Shown piece by piece: positions 53,334-64,000 of a stretch of 64,000 nt of DNA. Position 1 is the stretch's first letter; each line of letters begins with the position of its first letter. Under the pieces are notes generated by a model, which saw only the letters and a list, made by a program, of their open reading frames with translations, did not search any database and had not been told where the DNA came from. The DNA comes from Fragilaria crotonensis. Lineage: Eukaryota; Bacillariophyta; Fragilariophyceae; Fragilariales; Fragilariaceae. Where the stretch lies: positions 99,469 through 163,468 of the forward strand of contig JAKSYS010000047.1 of NCBI GenBank assembly GCA_022925895.1. The letters run 5' to 3'. The translations under genes were made by a program, and so were the position numbers.

Positions 53334-56206
53334 ACAGTATTACAAGGAACATAAGATGGTGGAACGAATGCAGCAACTCTTCAGTACGCACACCACATTA
53401 TCCAGATCCAAGCTTAAAAAGAAACTTGAACAATGGGATCAAGACCAAGGGCGAGCAATGGCAAACGCGGAACGCATCATAACAAAGCCCAGGAAACCAT
53501 ACGCATGGTCTCCGATACTCCGCGACGCCGGTCTTTTATACCGATACTGGAGACTGAGATATAGAGAAGAGAAACACGACGAGGACTACGCCACCACCTT
53601 CGACCGTATCGAACAATTGGCTCAACAATCCAACACGAAGTTCGTACTGCCTCTCCGATCAGTCGCACTCACTCTGGACCAAGTAACAACGAACCTCAAC
53701 AGTGCCGCAACACACTTAAGGAAATGCCAGAAGAACTCGATCGACATTCGATTTAGCAGCTACATTGACCTCCTCGCCAAATACGAGACAGACACCAACT
53801 CCGAAACCATGAAGCAATCGAAACACAAGGCGGGAATAGTCAGAAACACAATCCGGTCAGAACAGTGCAGAACCATGTACAGCAACATCCGACAGGTCGT
53901 CAAACCAAATCTGAACAGCGGCCTTGATAAACTCATGCTTCCAAGACACAAACACAGCACAGAATATCCACACAACTTTCAGCACTTCCTTTCGTCAACG
54001 GATCCAGAGGATATCATATGGGACACAATACTCGACAAAGATACCATAGAAAGTAACCTTCTTCGATATAATCGGAATTCTTTTCGGGCAGCTGCAGCAT
54101 CTCCATGCGGACATGGAATCATTCACAGCGGGTTATCCTTCAACAGCCTCTCGAAAGACTCGGCGGCACTTCTGTATGGAACAATACCACCACACTGGCA
54201 CGGACAAGACGACATACTACGCGAATTTTTGACCTCCTTCGCACTACCGGATGTTGTGAAGGAAAATAAGGCGATATCGATAAACATAAATGAAGATGAC
54301 GTAAGCTACGGTTTTAAGAAGTGGAAAGAGACGACATCTACCTCACCGTCTGGGCGACACCTCGGACACTACAAAGCCCTAATCCGCGACCCGATCCTGC
54401 TCAAGTGCTTTACTCAGTTCATGCACATCGTCAACGGTGGTCTGACACTAAGACGATGGTGCAACGCAGTCAACATCCTAATCGAGAAGGACCCAGGGCA
54501 ACCAAAAATCACACGCCTACGCATCATCCACCTCTTCGAGGCAGATTTCAACTTCTTCCTAAAGCTAATTTGGGGATCGCGCCTCGTAAAACGAGCGGTA
54601 TCTATGAAACTCCTCAATGACGGGCAACACGGATCCATACCACAACGGAAGGCAACCGACCCGATCATGTTGACGCAACTAACCACCGATCTCTGTCGAG
54701 TTCTCAAACACAACCTAGCCAGATTCGATAACGACGCAAGCGCGTGCTACGATAGGATCATCGTTGCCCTTGGAATGCTCGCGGCCCGCAGGTGCGGTAT
54801 GCCAGAAACAGCAGTACAAACACATGCCGACTGTCTGAAACTCATGAAGTACACAATCAAAACTGTGCACGGCGTCTCCGCAAGCAACTACCACGGTACA
54901 ACCTTTGAACCTCTATTTGGCACAGGACAAGGAAGCGGCGCATCTCCATCAGTGTGGCTCACTCTCGTTGTTGTCCTGATGAACACCCTCGATAGAATTA
55001 TACCAGAACGTATGAGCTTCCAGTCCCGAACTCACCAGAACAACACGATCGGCTCATCGACGCGTTTGTCGATGACACCTCCTTGGGTTTACTGACCCAG
55101 GAATGATTACTCTCGAGACAATGATAGCCAAATTGAACCATATCGCACAGACCTGGGAGAAGATACTGTTCTACTCCGGCGGCGCACTCAATCTCTCAAA
55201 ATGTTCCTGGTACACGATGTACTGGGATTGGAAGAAAGGAAGACCACAGCTACGAATGATTCACCACGACGACCCCACTCTGATGATGGCAACTCAAGGA
55301 CAAACGACAGAACCTTCCACCATCCGGAGGATGGAAACTAGTGACGCCAGCAGAATACTCGGAGTATACCTTGCTCCAGATGGAAACTTCTCTGATCAAC
55401 TCCGAGTTCTCAAAACAAAAGCCGACGGATTCGCCATCAGACTACGTTCCCCAAAGTTAACGCCACGCGACATCCAAACCTTCCATAAAACAATGTACTC
55501 CCCCGCGATGCGCTACGTTCTGCCATGCCTCGCCATCGACGAAGAAGAACTTGGCCCAGTACAGACACAGGTGATAACGGCGATGCTGCAAAAACTCGGC
55601 TACTCGTCCAAACTTCCAACTGCAATACGTTACGGCCCCGCGGAACTCGGAGGACTCGATCTCCTGGACCTTCGAACTGAGTTAGGAATCTCAACTCTGA
55701 AATACATGAGAAACGAGATCTACTCAAACACAGAGGCGGGAAAACTCATGTTGCTCAACGTCAAATACTCCCAAATCGAGTCCGGCATGTCGGAGCCCAT
55801 CCTTGAGTATCCAGGGATCCAAATATCCTACCTGACCCCAACATGGATCACATCCATTCGCCAGTTTATATTCCAACACAACCTTACAATTTCTCTCACT
55901 GACACATTCACGGTACTTCTCAGGGGGCCTAAAGATAAATGTCTTATGAACAGGGATGCACTGACTCGGTACTCAACCCAACAAAAACACGATATCAACC
56001 TGGTCCGCTTGTACCTTCAGATTATCACGCTCTCTGACATGTCGCAACCAGACGGAATCTCCGCATGTTGCTACCACCTCAATGGAGAACGGCGACCGAC
56101 ACAAGTGATCCGCATCAAAACATGGCCACGACAGGAACCACCAACAGCTCCACAAATTCGACTCTGGACGATACATCTCAGAAAACTTTCTGCGATACTC
56201 AAATAA
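53334..56206 (+). pseudogene. LINE-E ORF2: linker and reverse transcriptase
   Basis: Frame 53356-55095 holds the linker (QWDQDQGRAMAN, WSPILRDAGLLYRYW) and RT palm: STSPSGRHLGHYKA (about 54345), IIHLFEADFNFFLK, motif A RFDNDASACYDRI (about 54723) and motif B GTGQGSGASPSVW (about 54923). Motif C FVDDTSLG (about 55065-55090) is in the next frame, after a one-base shift near 55040. The thumb/connection (55103-56206) reads GALNLSKCSWY and YGPAELGGLDLLDL. The catalytic Asp residues are intact. Confidence 0.87.
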
Positions 56207-56280
56207 ATGGAAAGATCCCTGGGAAAATCAGACAAGAAGATCCTCCACCAGACGATACAAGCACCCACCACTCATCAATG

Positions 56281-57806
56281 CAAAGTCATATTAACTCCCT
56301 ACCACTCTGGCATCGTCGACTCCTATTCGAATACAAACAAATAGCAAACGATGTTGAGGTATGGAGAGCTTTTCGATCAAGGCAACGACTAACTATCGCC
56401 TCCGATGGAAGTCTCAGGGAAGAAGCAGGCACTTTTGGCTGGAAGCTGACAACGAGAAACCACCACGTTCTCTTTCAAGGGTATGGGCCAGTCGACGGAC
56501 CGATCGAAATTGGGAGCTCCACTCGGAGCGAACTAGGGGGCTTTACGGCGCCACTCCTATTGGTAACCGTACTGGCGAGACACTGGGGATTGCGACATAG
56601 GTGCAAGTTTCGATGGTTGGCGGATAGCGAGGTGGCCATTAACAGAGTAACGTTCGTCACCCGGAAAGACTACTCACCAACAAAACAGCCGGACAATAGT
56701 GACTACCTGACAACCATAACAGAACTTTTCCGAGAACTCCGTCGCCCCATGCTCACCAAGTGGATCAAAAGTCACCAGGATGGAAAAATATCATACGACA
56801 AACTGACACCCGACGCCCGCTTGAACGTTGACGTGGACGAACTGGCCACAAATGTCACCAAAACAAAAAAGCGAAACCACGGCGAGAGACGAATCATATC
56901 CCGACAATGCAGATGAGCATATCGATCCTCAACACACGGTTTTTCGGCAATTTAGACGAACACATACGGTACCATGTAAATGGGGGATATCTTCGTGAAT
57001 ACACACAATCTCGTCACAAATGGCCAGATCACGTCTGGGACATGATCGACATGACAGCATTTGGAAAGAACTTTAAGGCAATTCCGCTAAAACATCAACC
57101 GTCGCATGTCAAATTCATCCACAATCAACTGCCACTGGGAGACAAAAAGTACCAACGATCAGACGTAAAGGATGAGAAATTGAAACTATGTCCCACATGC
57201 TTACTTCAGGAGGAAAACATCCATCACTTTCTGCACTGTTCCCAAAACCCAGCTCGAGGCAAAAGCATCTCAGCCATGCTTCGGACCATCCTGAAAGACG
57301 ATCATCCCAGTCGACCAGCCTTTGCATCTTGCGTTGAACAATATTTAACACACCCAGGGCAACGCGTCCACTTTCACAATGACAAACTCTCCAGCCGCCT
57401 CGACGACATCCTACAAACGGCAATCGAAGAACAGAACCTCATCGGATGGCACCAACTACTTCTCGGATACTTATCCAAGAAGTGGCTCCTGCTTGCAGCC
57501 ATGGACACTCCCAACCCCGGGAAACTGAATCTATCAGCAGGACGAAGTCGCACACACACGGCCCTCAAAGCGATTACCCTTATGGTACGAGAAATCTGGC
57601 TTGGACGAAATGAAGTCTTACATCAACATCGAGATGAGACTGACCAAGAGATCTACTCGATGGAATCCGCAGAGCTTCGCCACTACCACTCGAATCCAAC
57701 CCTCATTCAGACCTCCGATCAACACTATTGCCGCAACATCAGCCACGTTAACCAAACTTCTACACAGCAGACCCTCCGTTCGACGACGATGGCTTCGACG
57801 AGTTAA
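56281..57806 (+). pseudogene. LINE-E ORF2: RNase H and C-terminal zinc finger
   Basis: RNase H reads IASDGSL (Asp, about 56400), TRSELGGF (Glu, about 56525), LADSEVAI (Asp, about 56620) and LNVDVDELA (Asp, about 56830), with WIKSHQDG before the last. The frame changes near 56890. The second part (56907-57806) contains RYHVNGGYLREY and the finger CPTCLLQEENIHHFLHC (about 57195-57240), equivalent to that of LINE-A. It ends in a degraded C-terminus near 57830 (RWLRRVKTARAAHL in another frame). Confidence 0.86.
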
Positions 57807-57855
57807 AACAGCGCGAGCAGCCCACTTGAAAGATGGAAAACACAAAGACAAGTAA

Positions 57856-58128
57856 CCCAGTACATGATCGCTATCCCGCCGACACGCGACGTCTCCACAA
57901 GACTGGCAACCCTTCCACCGGAAAACATTCCAAACAGAACACGTACCTCAAACACTACCCAGCAACGCATGACAGCCTTCTTCCCTGGACGACCCCCCGA
58001 CTACCATACCAACATCCAAAATCCTTCGCCCTCTCAAAGATAGAGAGATGCCTAGGTTGGGTACCGTGTGCGTCCTTGGCAAAAGTTCCTACTAGAGGTA
58101 AACCTATATAATTCGTTTTACATTTTTT
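57856..58128 (+). other. LINE-E 3'UTR and junction with LINE-D
   Basis: About 270 noncoding bases. The tail cctatataattcgttttaca (58103-58122) resembles the LINE-A tail (ctctataattaggttttata), and an upstream gttccta...ggtaaacc block is also shared in outline. A short T run follows, then LINE-D coding sequence. Confidence 0.6.
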
Positions 58129-59279
58129 GTCTACGAATCAATCCAATCAGTCGTCGGGAAACTCGTTTTCGGGATAGTTTGCCTGGATTACCCGCGGTTA
58201 TTCAAATCGACACCTCGACTCAACAAAATCTTGATTTATTGGAGTCCATGTCCTCCAAGGAAGTGTGGATTCGAGCACCAGCATCCGTACGGGGAATGAC
58301 GACAGCAGACACAAAAACCGATCTGTCAAGTACAAAGTCAGGAACGACTAGGACCGATACATCTTCTACCTACAACCACAACAGAGGTCGAAGAGGATTC
58401 GGTTCTAGCAGACAAAAGCAGCCCCCCGGAAGCACTACTACCGCATCAGCCCCAGGTGATGACATCGACGACCAAACGGCATTCACCCAGTCAGCAACCC
58501 AGTCAGTTGCGTCTCCATCAATGATGTCATCGGCAACATCCCGACGATTGAACGAGCTCGAAGCTTTATTTCGGAGACAACAGCAGGAAACTTCGGAAAA
58601 CGCTGTGCTCTCAACAAAAAATGCAAATAGCCTCATACAAATCGAGACTAAACTTGACGCCTAGATGACATGGACAATCTTCTTCAAGACAATCGGGAAA
58701 AGCTTGCTCACTATGGAAAGACAACAGGATTCTCATGTGCAGATCGTGGAGTTGAATATACGAGTGTCAAAACTGATGGATGTTATTGATAGAATGGCGA
58801 CAAAAATTGAATCGATGACTTCGGCAATGATCACAGGCAATAGGCCAGACTCCGAACGACGCAATCAGGAAAATCTGACCGACTGCAACAGACGACGCAC
58901 GCTGGAAGAAATGAAAGATACATCGACCAACTTCACTTCCTCCGCGGATGGTACACAATCGACTACGTCATCCCAAGATCGAACGATAGCACCGAATGCG
59001 ACGACGCCTCACCCGAAGCAACCCACGGCGGCACACTCTTCCCCATCTAAGAAGAAGTCTCGGCCACTCCACGACGATATGGAAGAGATGTCGCTTGGCT
59101 CCAACGATTCTATGGAAACGCCAGTCGAAACGGAAATTCCTCCATACCACGGTATACACGACATGTCACTTCCTGACTCATCTATCCTGGATGAATCGAA
59201 CGATTTTTCTTACCAAACGCCCGATCCGGACACTCAATACAACAACCATAGTGATTCGGAGGGAGGCGCCCCAAAATGA
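58129..59279 (+). pseudogene. LINE-D ORF1, C-terminal part
   Basis: Gag-like ORF1 fragment. The conserved INPISRRETRFRDSLPGL block (58137 onward) is followed by a Ser/Thr/Gly-rich linker, RRLNELEALFRRQQQ and a coiled coil. A stop at 58662-58664 and two nearby single-base shifts interrupt it; the second segment (58665-59279) reads LLTMERQQDSHVQIVELNIR and ends Asp/Ser-rich. The final stop TGA overlaps the ORF2 start as ATGA at 59276-59279. The N-terminal half is missing. Confidence 0.8.
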
Positions 59280-61252
59280 TACATCACCAAGATGCATCAT
59301 CCCAGCCAACGACGATGGAGAGCAATGACAATGTGAACATGGCAGACCAGCAGCACCCGACCACCAATGAGGCGACCGCAGATCACGACGCTCACCGCCG
59401 ACCAACCACAGTTCGAAAAGGAAGATATATGTCGCGAGGGGAGGATCGACATCCACCCATCTACACGTCTCAGATTCTTCTTTTTCCATCGACCAGACCG
59501 GGGAGGATGATTCGGAGGAAGACCAGCGACACTCAGGCAAATGTTACTTTCGGTGATGCGATTATCTACAAAGCAAAAGGTTCTACCCGAGTTATGTTTC
59601 AGAACGTTAAAGGACTGACCTTCAATCAAACAGGCGATGACTACAACTACTATATGTCATCCATGGGATCATACTCGATTGACATCTTCGGTATGGCGGA
59701 GACCAATTCCGGCTGGCAACACCCACACGTGCAGGCAAAGTTCAAGTATTGTCTACGCAAACAATTAAAACTCGGAAAAGCAGTGTTTGGATCGCCGACT
59801 CAAGAGATAGATCAGCTTGCAGACAACGAAACCTTTCAAGCTGGCGGATCAACACAGGTTGTAAGCGGCAATGTGACAACGACGGTGTTTGGGCCACCCA
59901 TTACGGATTCAACTGGACTGGGACGATGGTGCGGCTTTACTCTAATCGGCAAGAAGGAACTTAAATTGAGTATTCTCACAGGTTATAGGACTTGCAGTGG
60001 TTCCATTGCGTCATCACCACTAGGAAGCACCTTTCACCGAGAGTATACTTATTTTAAGGAGCAACAGGAGAAAAACCCGCAACCGAGACGACGTTTTCTC
60101 CGCGATCTTGGCAATCAGGTTCGGGATTTACAGCACCAAGGACATGCGATTCTCGTTATGATGGATGCCAACTCAGTATTGGAAAATGATCACCACCTCC
60201 AAGAATTCCTCGAGACCCATGATCTTAGGGACTTACATAACAACAATCCAGCTCCCTCGACCTACATTGGATCTACCGACCGCAGGATTGATTACATGTT
60301 TGGATGTCCCAGAACCGCAGCAGCAACATGTCGTCAGGGCACACTCTCGTATTTTGAAGGACCTCAATCCGACCACAGGGCTTTGTATGTCGACCTCTTC
60401 CTTTCCCAACTGATCGGCATTGAAGCAACAGAACCAGTAATGTCGGACGCACCCAGGAGATGGCTTCAGAGCGGTAATATGGAATCAGTTGATCTCTATC
60501 GGGAAAAAATGAAAGAGTACTATGTCAGGCACAACATGAAACAGCGGATAGATACCCTTTTCAAAACACATCATACACTTTCCCGAAAGCAAGTCCGACG
60601 TCTTTTGACAGCATGGGATGAAGACCAAGGGAGAGCGATGAGAGCGGCGGAAGAAGCGCTGGCAATAAAACCAAAGAAGTATGCGTGGTCTCCTCGACTT
60701 CGGAACGATGGCGTGATAATGAGGTACTGGAAGCTTCGGATGGTGCGGGAAGTCACTCACTCAGAAGACTACTCGACTACATTCGATCGATGGGAAAGAC
60801 AAATCCAGGGTTTTGACGGCACGTTCCACCTCCCGGATCGCAACAATATGTTGACTGTCACCGAAGTGAGACAGCGCTTGAATCAAGCTACAAAAGCACT
60901 TCGACAGACTCAGAAACGCGCGACGACGAGTAGAGTAAGAAGCTATGAGGAACTACTTGCAACTTACGAGACCGACAAAAATCCCACTACCAAACACGAA
61001 TCCCAACGACGCGCCAAGATCATGTATCGAACTATAAAAGCGGAAGCGAGCAAACGACTTTTTGGCAAACTTCGTCAGACTCTTCATCCGTCGGAACACA
61101 CAAGCCTGACTCAAATACAAGTACCACGTCCAGTCGATACAAGCCAAAGAACGGAACCAGGCCAAGTCCACAACATCCTGCAACACTACGACACAGACCA
61201 GCTAGTGTGGGACACGATCATTACAAGGAAGACATTGAAGCTCATATACTGA
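59276..61252 (+). CDS. LINE-D ORF2: APE endonuclease and linker
   Basis: A 658-residue open frame whose ATG overlaps the ORF1 stop (ATGA), suggesting translation by reinitiation. A Pro/Thr/Asp-rich N-terminus precedes the endonuclease: MFQNVKGLTF (Asn), GMAETNSGW (Glu), LTGYRTC (Tyr), VMMDANSV (D-x-N), DRRIDYMFG and QSDHRALYVDL. The linker WDEDQGRAM and WSPRLRNDGVIMRYWKLR follows. It is the longest intact endonuclease frame in the window. It shifts frame near 61230 before the RT. The true ORF2 product would extend through the RT and RNase H. Confidence 0.87.
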   Translation: MIHHQDASSQPTTMESNDNVNMADQQHPTTNEATADHDAHRRPTTVRKGRYMSRGEDRHPPIYTSQILLFPSTRPGRMIRRKTSDTQANVTFGDAIIYKAKGSTRVMFQNVKGLTFNQTGDDYNYYMSSMGSYSIDIFGMAETNSGWQHPHVQAKFKYCLRKQLKLGKAVFGSPTQEIDQLADNETFQAGGSTQVVSGNVTTTVFGPPITDSTGLGRWCGFTLIGKKELKLSILTGYRTCSGSIASSPLGSTFHREYTYFKEQQEKNPQPRRRFLRDLGNQVRDLQHQGHAILVMMDANSVLENDHHLQEFLETHDLRDLHNNNPAPSTYIGSTDRRIDYMFGCPRTAAATCRQGTLSYFEGPQSDHRALYVDLFLSQLIGIEATEPVMSDAPRRWLQSGNMESVDLYREKMKEYYVRHNMKQRIDTLFKTHHTLSRKQVRRLLTAWDEDQGRAMRAAEEALAIKPKKYAWSPRLRNDGVIMRYWKLRMVREVTHSEDYSTTFDRWERQIQGFDGTFHLPDRNNMLTVTEVRQRLNQATKALRQTQKRATTSRVRSYEELLATYETDKNPTTKHESQRRAKIMYRTIKAEASKRLFGKLRQTLHPSEHTSLTQIQVPRPVDTSQRTEPGQVHNILQHYDTDQLVWDTIITRKTLKLIY

Positions 61253-63478
61253 GCTTCAATCGAAGCATTTCGGGCAGCAGCAGAATCACCATGTGGAGCG
61301 GTATCATACACGACGCGCTAACTTTTACAAGTCTGTCAGACGAGGCTGAACAAGTTCTCCGAGGATCTATCCCAAAGGAGTGGTATGGAGATAGAACGCT
61401 CCTTCGAGAGTTCCTAGCATCATTCCAGATTCCTGACTCGGTCTTGGAAGGTAAACCAATAAACCTGAAATCTCAAACGACGACATCGTCAAAGGTTTCA
61501 CGTCATGGAAGGAGACAACAACAACATCCCCATCAGGAGACACCTCGGGCATTACAAAGCTATGATCAAGGACCCAGCATTGTTAAACTGCTTCCGGAAA
61601 TTTTAAACATAGCGATCACACGCGGCATTGCTCCACCGAGATGGTGCAAAGCGGTGAACATCATGATTGAAAAGGACAAGGGACGGCCAAAAATAAATCG
61701 ACTTCGAATAATACATCTGTTTGAAGCAGATTATAATTTTTTCCTCAAGATTATGTGGGGATCACGTTTGGTACGACGATCTGTTCAAATGAACTTGCTC
61801 AACGAAGGCCAGCATGGATCAGTGCCTGGGCGAACAACCATGGATCCAGTGATGTTAAATCAACTAACAACCGATCTCAGTCGGGTCCTCAAAGTCAACT
61901 ACGTAAGGTTTGATAATGACGCATCGGCTTGTTTCGATCGGATAATAGTTGCCCTCGGCATGATGGCGGCTCGGAGATGCGGGATGCCAAAGGAGGCCGT
62001 ACGAACGCACGCAACGGCATTACAACTGATGCAATATATGGTGAAAACGATACACGGAGTTTCATCCGACTCATACAGCGGTACTATGATGGCACCATTA
62101 TTTGGAACTGGGCAAGGAAGCGGTGCATCACCGGCGGTGTGGTTATCACTGGTGGTCATCCTATTAAATACTTTGGAACGAGTGGTCCCGAACAGGATAC
62201 GGTTCAAATCGGCAGACGGAATATAGTACATGAACGGTTGGTTGATGCATTCGTCGACGATACTGCTATAGGCTTAACGGACAACGGGGACTTATCCTTG
62301 ACGGCGCTTGTTCAAGCATTGGAAAAGTGGCGCAAACATGGAGCAACTACTACACTTCTCGGGCGGAGCATTAAATCTTTCCAAATGCTCGTGGTATGTC
62401 ATGTTCTGGAACTGGCGTCAGGGTAGACCTGTACTTCAAGAGATTGACGCTGCCGATCCAGCAATCCAACTCTTTCAAGGTTCCAATCACCGGAGACCAG
62501 TGACCATACGTCGTCAATCACTCACAGCAGCCTCACGTATCTTGGGGATCTATCAGACACCACTTGGCGATTTTTCCGAGCATATCCGAGTTCTCAAAAG
62601 AAGGCTGATCAATATGCAGGATACATCAGATCACCGACGTTGACAACGACAGACATTCGCGTTTTCCACGGTCAATTTATTCTCCTGCGATGCGTTACTC
62701 CTTCCATCGCAGCCGACGAGGAGGAACTGGAAAGTATCCAATCAAAGATCATTCCCACCATCGTACAGCGTTTGGGCTTCTCGTCAAAAATGTCGACAGC
62801 TATTCGTCATGGACCAGTATCTATGGGAGGTTTAAATCTTTCGACATCAGAACGGAATGTGGGATTGAAATGATCAAATACTTCCGACACGAAGTTTATG
62901 GTAATACAAAGGTTGGCCAACTGTTACTCCTCCAATTGCAGGCATCTCAAATAGAATCTGACTTCCGATACAACTCCTCGAAGGATCCCTCCATTCAGAT
63001 TGGATATTTGACACCGACCTGGATATTATCGATGCGACAATTCCTGTCCAATCACAATATACGCATCACTTTGACGGACACATTTCAGATCGCATTGCAA
63101 GGAAAAGATGATCAATACATTATGGATCTCAAACGACTGCAGGGATATACCACTCGACAACAGAAAGATTTGAATCTCGTTCGGTTATATCTCCAAGTGA
63201 CAACTCTAGCTGAATTAGTTGATACGTCTGAGAATGGCAAGATAGCGACATGGGCGTTTGAAGGGACCCGTCCGACAAGCTTCACGGACAACAAAGCCTG
63301 GCCGAGACAAGAAAGGACTTACTCACCAGCAACAACGTCTGTGGAAAAGGTATATCTCGGCGCATTATTGCGGTACGATAGATTCTGGCGGACACCACCG
63401 AGACCAACGCTACGAGATGTGAAAGAAATCATCGCCACAACGACAGCGACGGGACCAAAGGACGTTAAAGAAAAATAA
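61207..63478 (+). pseudogene. LINE-D ORF2: reverse transcriptase and connection
   Basis: RT frame 61207-62226. The TSPSG-HLGHYKA region near 61530 is shifted, then IIHLFEADYNFFLK, motif A RFDNDASACFDRI (about 61907) and motif B GTGQGSGASPAVW (about 62107) are in frame. Motif C AFVDDTAIGL (about 62247) is in the frame starting before 62226 (VHERLVDAFVDD). The thumb GALNLSKCSWYVMFW is at about 62356, and the connection (62690-63478) includes TTRQQKDLNLVRLYLQV. At least four single-base shifts are needed to read it through. Confidence 0.83.
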
Positions 63479-63559
63479 GGTCACTACCCAGAGGAAGGCG
63501 TCGTCTGCTTACACACACACGACAACACGTTTCCGATGATGTCTTGTGGGAGGAATGCC

Positions 63560-64000
63560 AAACAAAACAAACATTGACCATTGCAACGGACGGCGGTCTC
63601 AAAGGAAGGAAAGGGACTTTTGGTTGGCTAGTCAGCACTCGAATGAAACCATTTTAGCGGAAGGTGCAGGACCAGTGGATGGGCCATTCGACGCAGCTAA
63701 CTCAACACGGTGCGAGTTAGGCGGATACGCGGCATCATTGTTATTTATCTCACTTCTTCACCATCTATGGGGCAAAAAACATAAATGCGACTTTCGATGG
63801 GTAACCGACAGCAAAGCAGCCATATCGAAGGTTGAACACCAGACGACAAAGTCACATAAGAAAATGCGACAACCGAGCAACGCGGATTATCTGGGCATCA
63901 TAAAAGCTGAGACGTCGTCGATCCGAAGACGCATTCGTCCAGTTTGGGTTAAAGGTCACCAACAGACATCTCGCAACGGTGCTCAAAACAAGGACATCAT
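63560..64000 (+). pseudogene. LINE-D ORF2: RNase H, partial at window end
   Basis: RNase H reads LTIATDGGLKGRKGTFGW (Asp, about 63580), TRCELGGYAAS (Glu, about 63708) and WVTDSKAAIS (Asp, about 63800), then WVKGHQQ (about 63948), matching LINE-A and LINE-E. A frameshift lies near 63640 (one base around the aatgaaacc run). The final Asp and the C-terminal zinc finger lie beyond base 64000. Confidence 0.83.

Larger units (their letters stand above)
43231..58122 (+). mobile_element. LINE-E: APE-type LINE interrupted by a Copia element
   Basis: Third LINE on the plus strand: leader of about 570 bases, ORF1 (43798-45654), ORF2 with endonuclease (45679-46796), then the Copia insertion, then RT, RNase H and zinc finger (53338-57806), and a 3' tail ending near 58122. 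Without the Copia element it is about 8.3 kb. I could not find a convincing target-site duplication, so both ends are approximate. Confidence 0.75.
58129..64000 (+). mobile_element. LINE-D: APE-type LINE, 5'-truncated and cut by the window end
   Basis: Fourth plus-strand LINE, holding the C-terminal part of ORF1, an ATGA-linked ORF2 with endonuclease and RT, and part of RNase H up to base 64000. It begins at the codon before INPISRRETRF, nearly the same place where the LINE-C fragment begins. It is homologous to LINE-C but clearly diverged, so it is a separate copy. Confidence 0.82.

Noticed and set aside
43231-58122. LINE-C and LINE-D as the two copies of another giant target duplication around LINE-E
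   Set aside because: C and D resemble each other only at roughly 60 percent of bases where I compared them, far too diverged for a duplication made by the fairly well preserved LINE-E; no shared flank was found.

Overview
The window is eukaryotic and consists almost entirely of transposable elements; I recognise no host gene, rRNA, tRNA or CRISPR. The elements are APE-type LINEs whose ORF2 ends in an RNase H, a Copia element whose protease has a D-S-H-A-D-T active site, DIRS-type tyrosine-recombinase retroelements, and a large CMC/Plavaka-like DNA transposon. Together they suggest a diatom or related stramenopile. That placement rests on recalled family resemblance, not on a marker gene.

Layout. 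(1) 1-4547: DIRS-1, with the RNase H and recombinase of one unit joined head to tail through split direct repeats to the gag genes of a second. (2) 4548-4897 and 42648-43230: two halves of LINE-C ORF1, split by LINE-A. (3) LINE-A, 4898-42631, is flanked by a 16-bp target-site duplication (acaatacgaagtccca) and has itself been invaded. An antisense, 3'-truncated LINE-B (7614-14906) lies between two near-identical 2.8-kb copies of the C/A junction plus LINE-A ORF1 (4796-7613, and 14907-15871 continued at 34324-36175). The second copy is interrupted by DIRS-2 (15872-34323). The gag of DIRS-2 is in turn interrupted by an 11.8-kb terminal-inverted-repeat transposon (16292-28102). This gives four nesting levels: C > A > DIRS-2 > TIR transposon. 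(4) about 43231-58122: LINE-E, with a Copia element (46797-53333, minus strand, identical 218-bp LTRs) inside its ORF2. (5) about 58129-64000: LINE-D, cut by the window end.

The order of events can be read from the sequence: C, then A into C, then LINE-B arrival with duplication of 2.8 kb, then DIRS-2 into one duplicate, with the TIR transposon inside DIRS-2. Most ORFs carry single-base frameshifts, many of them in homopolymers, so real decay and sequence error cannot be separated here.

The most unusual items are the 2.8-kb flanking duplication, and the TIR transposon, which carries a C48/Ulp1-like protease, a GNAT-like acetyltransferase and a second cysteine-peptidase-like protein beside a broken CMC-type transposase.
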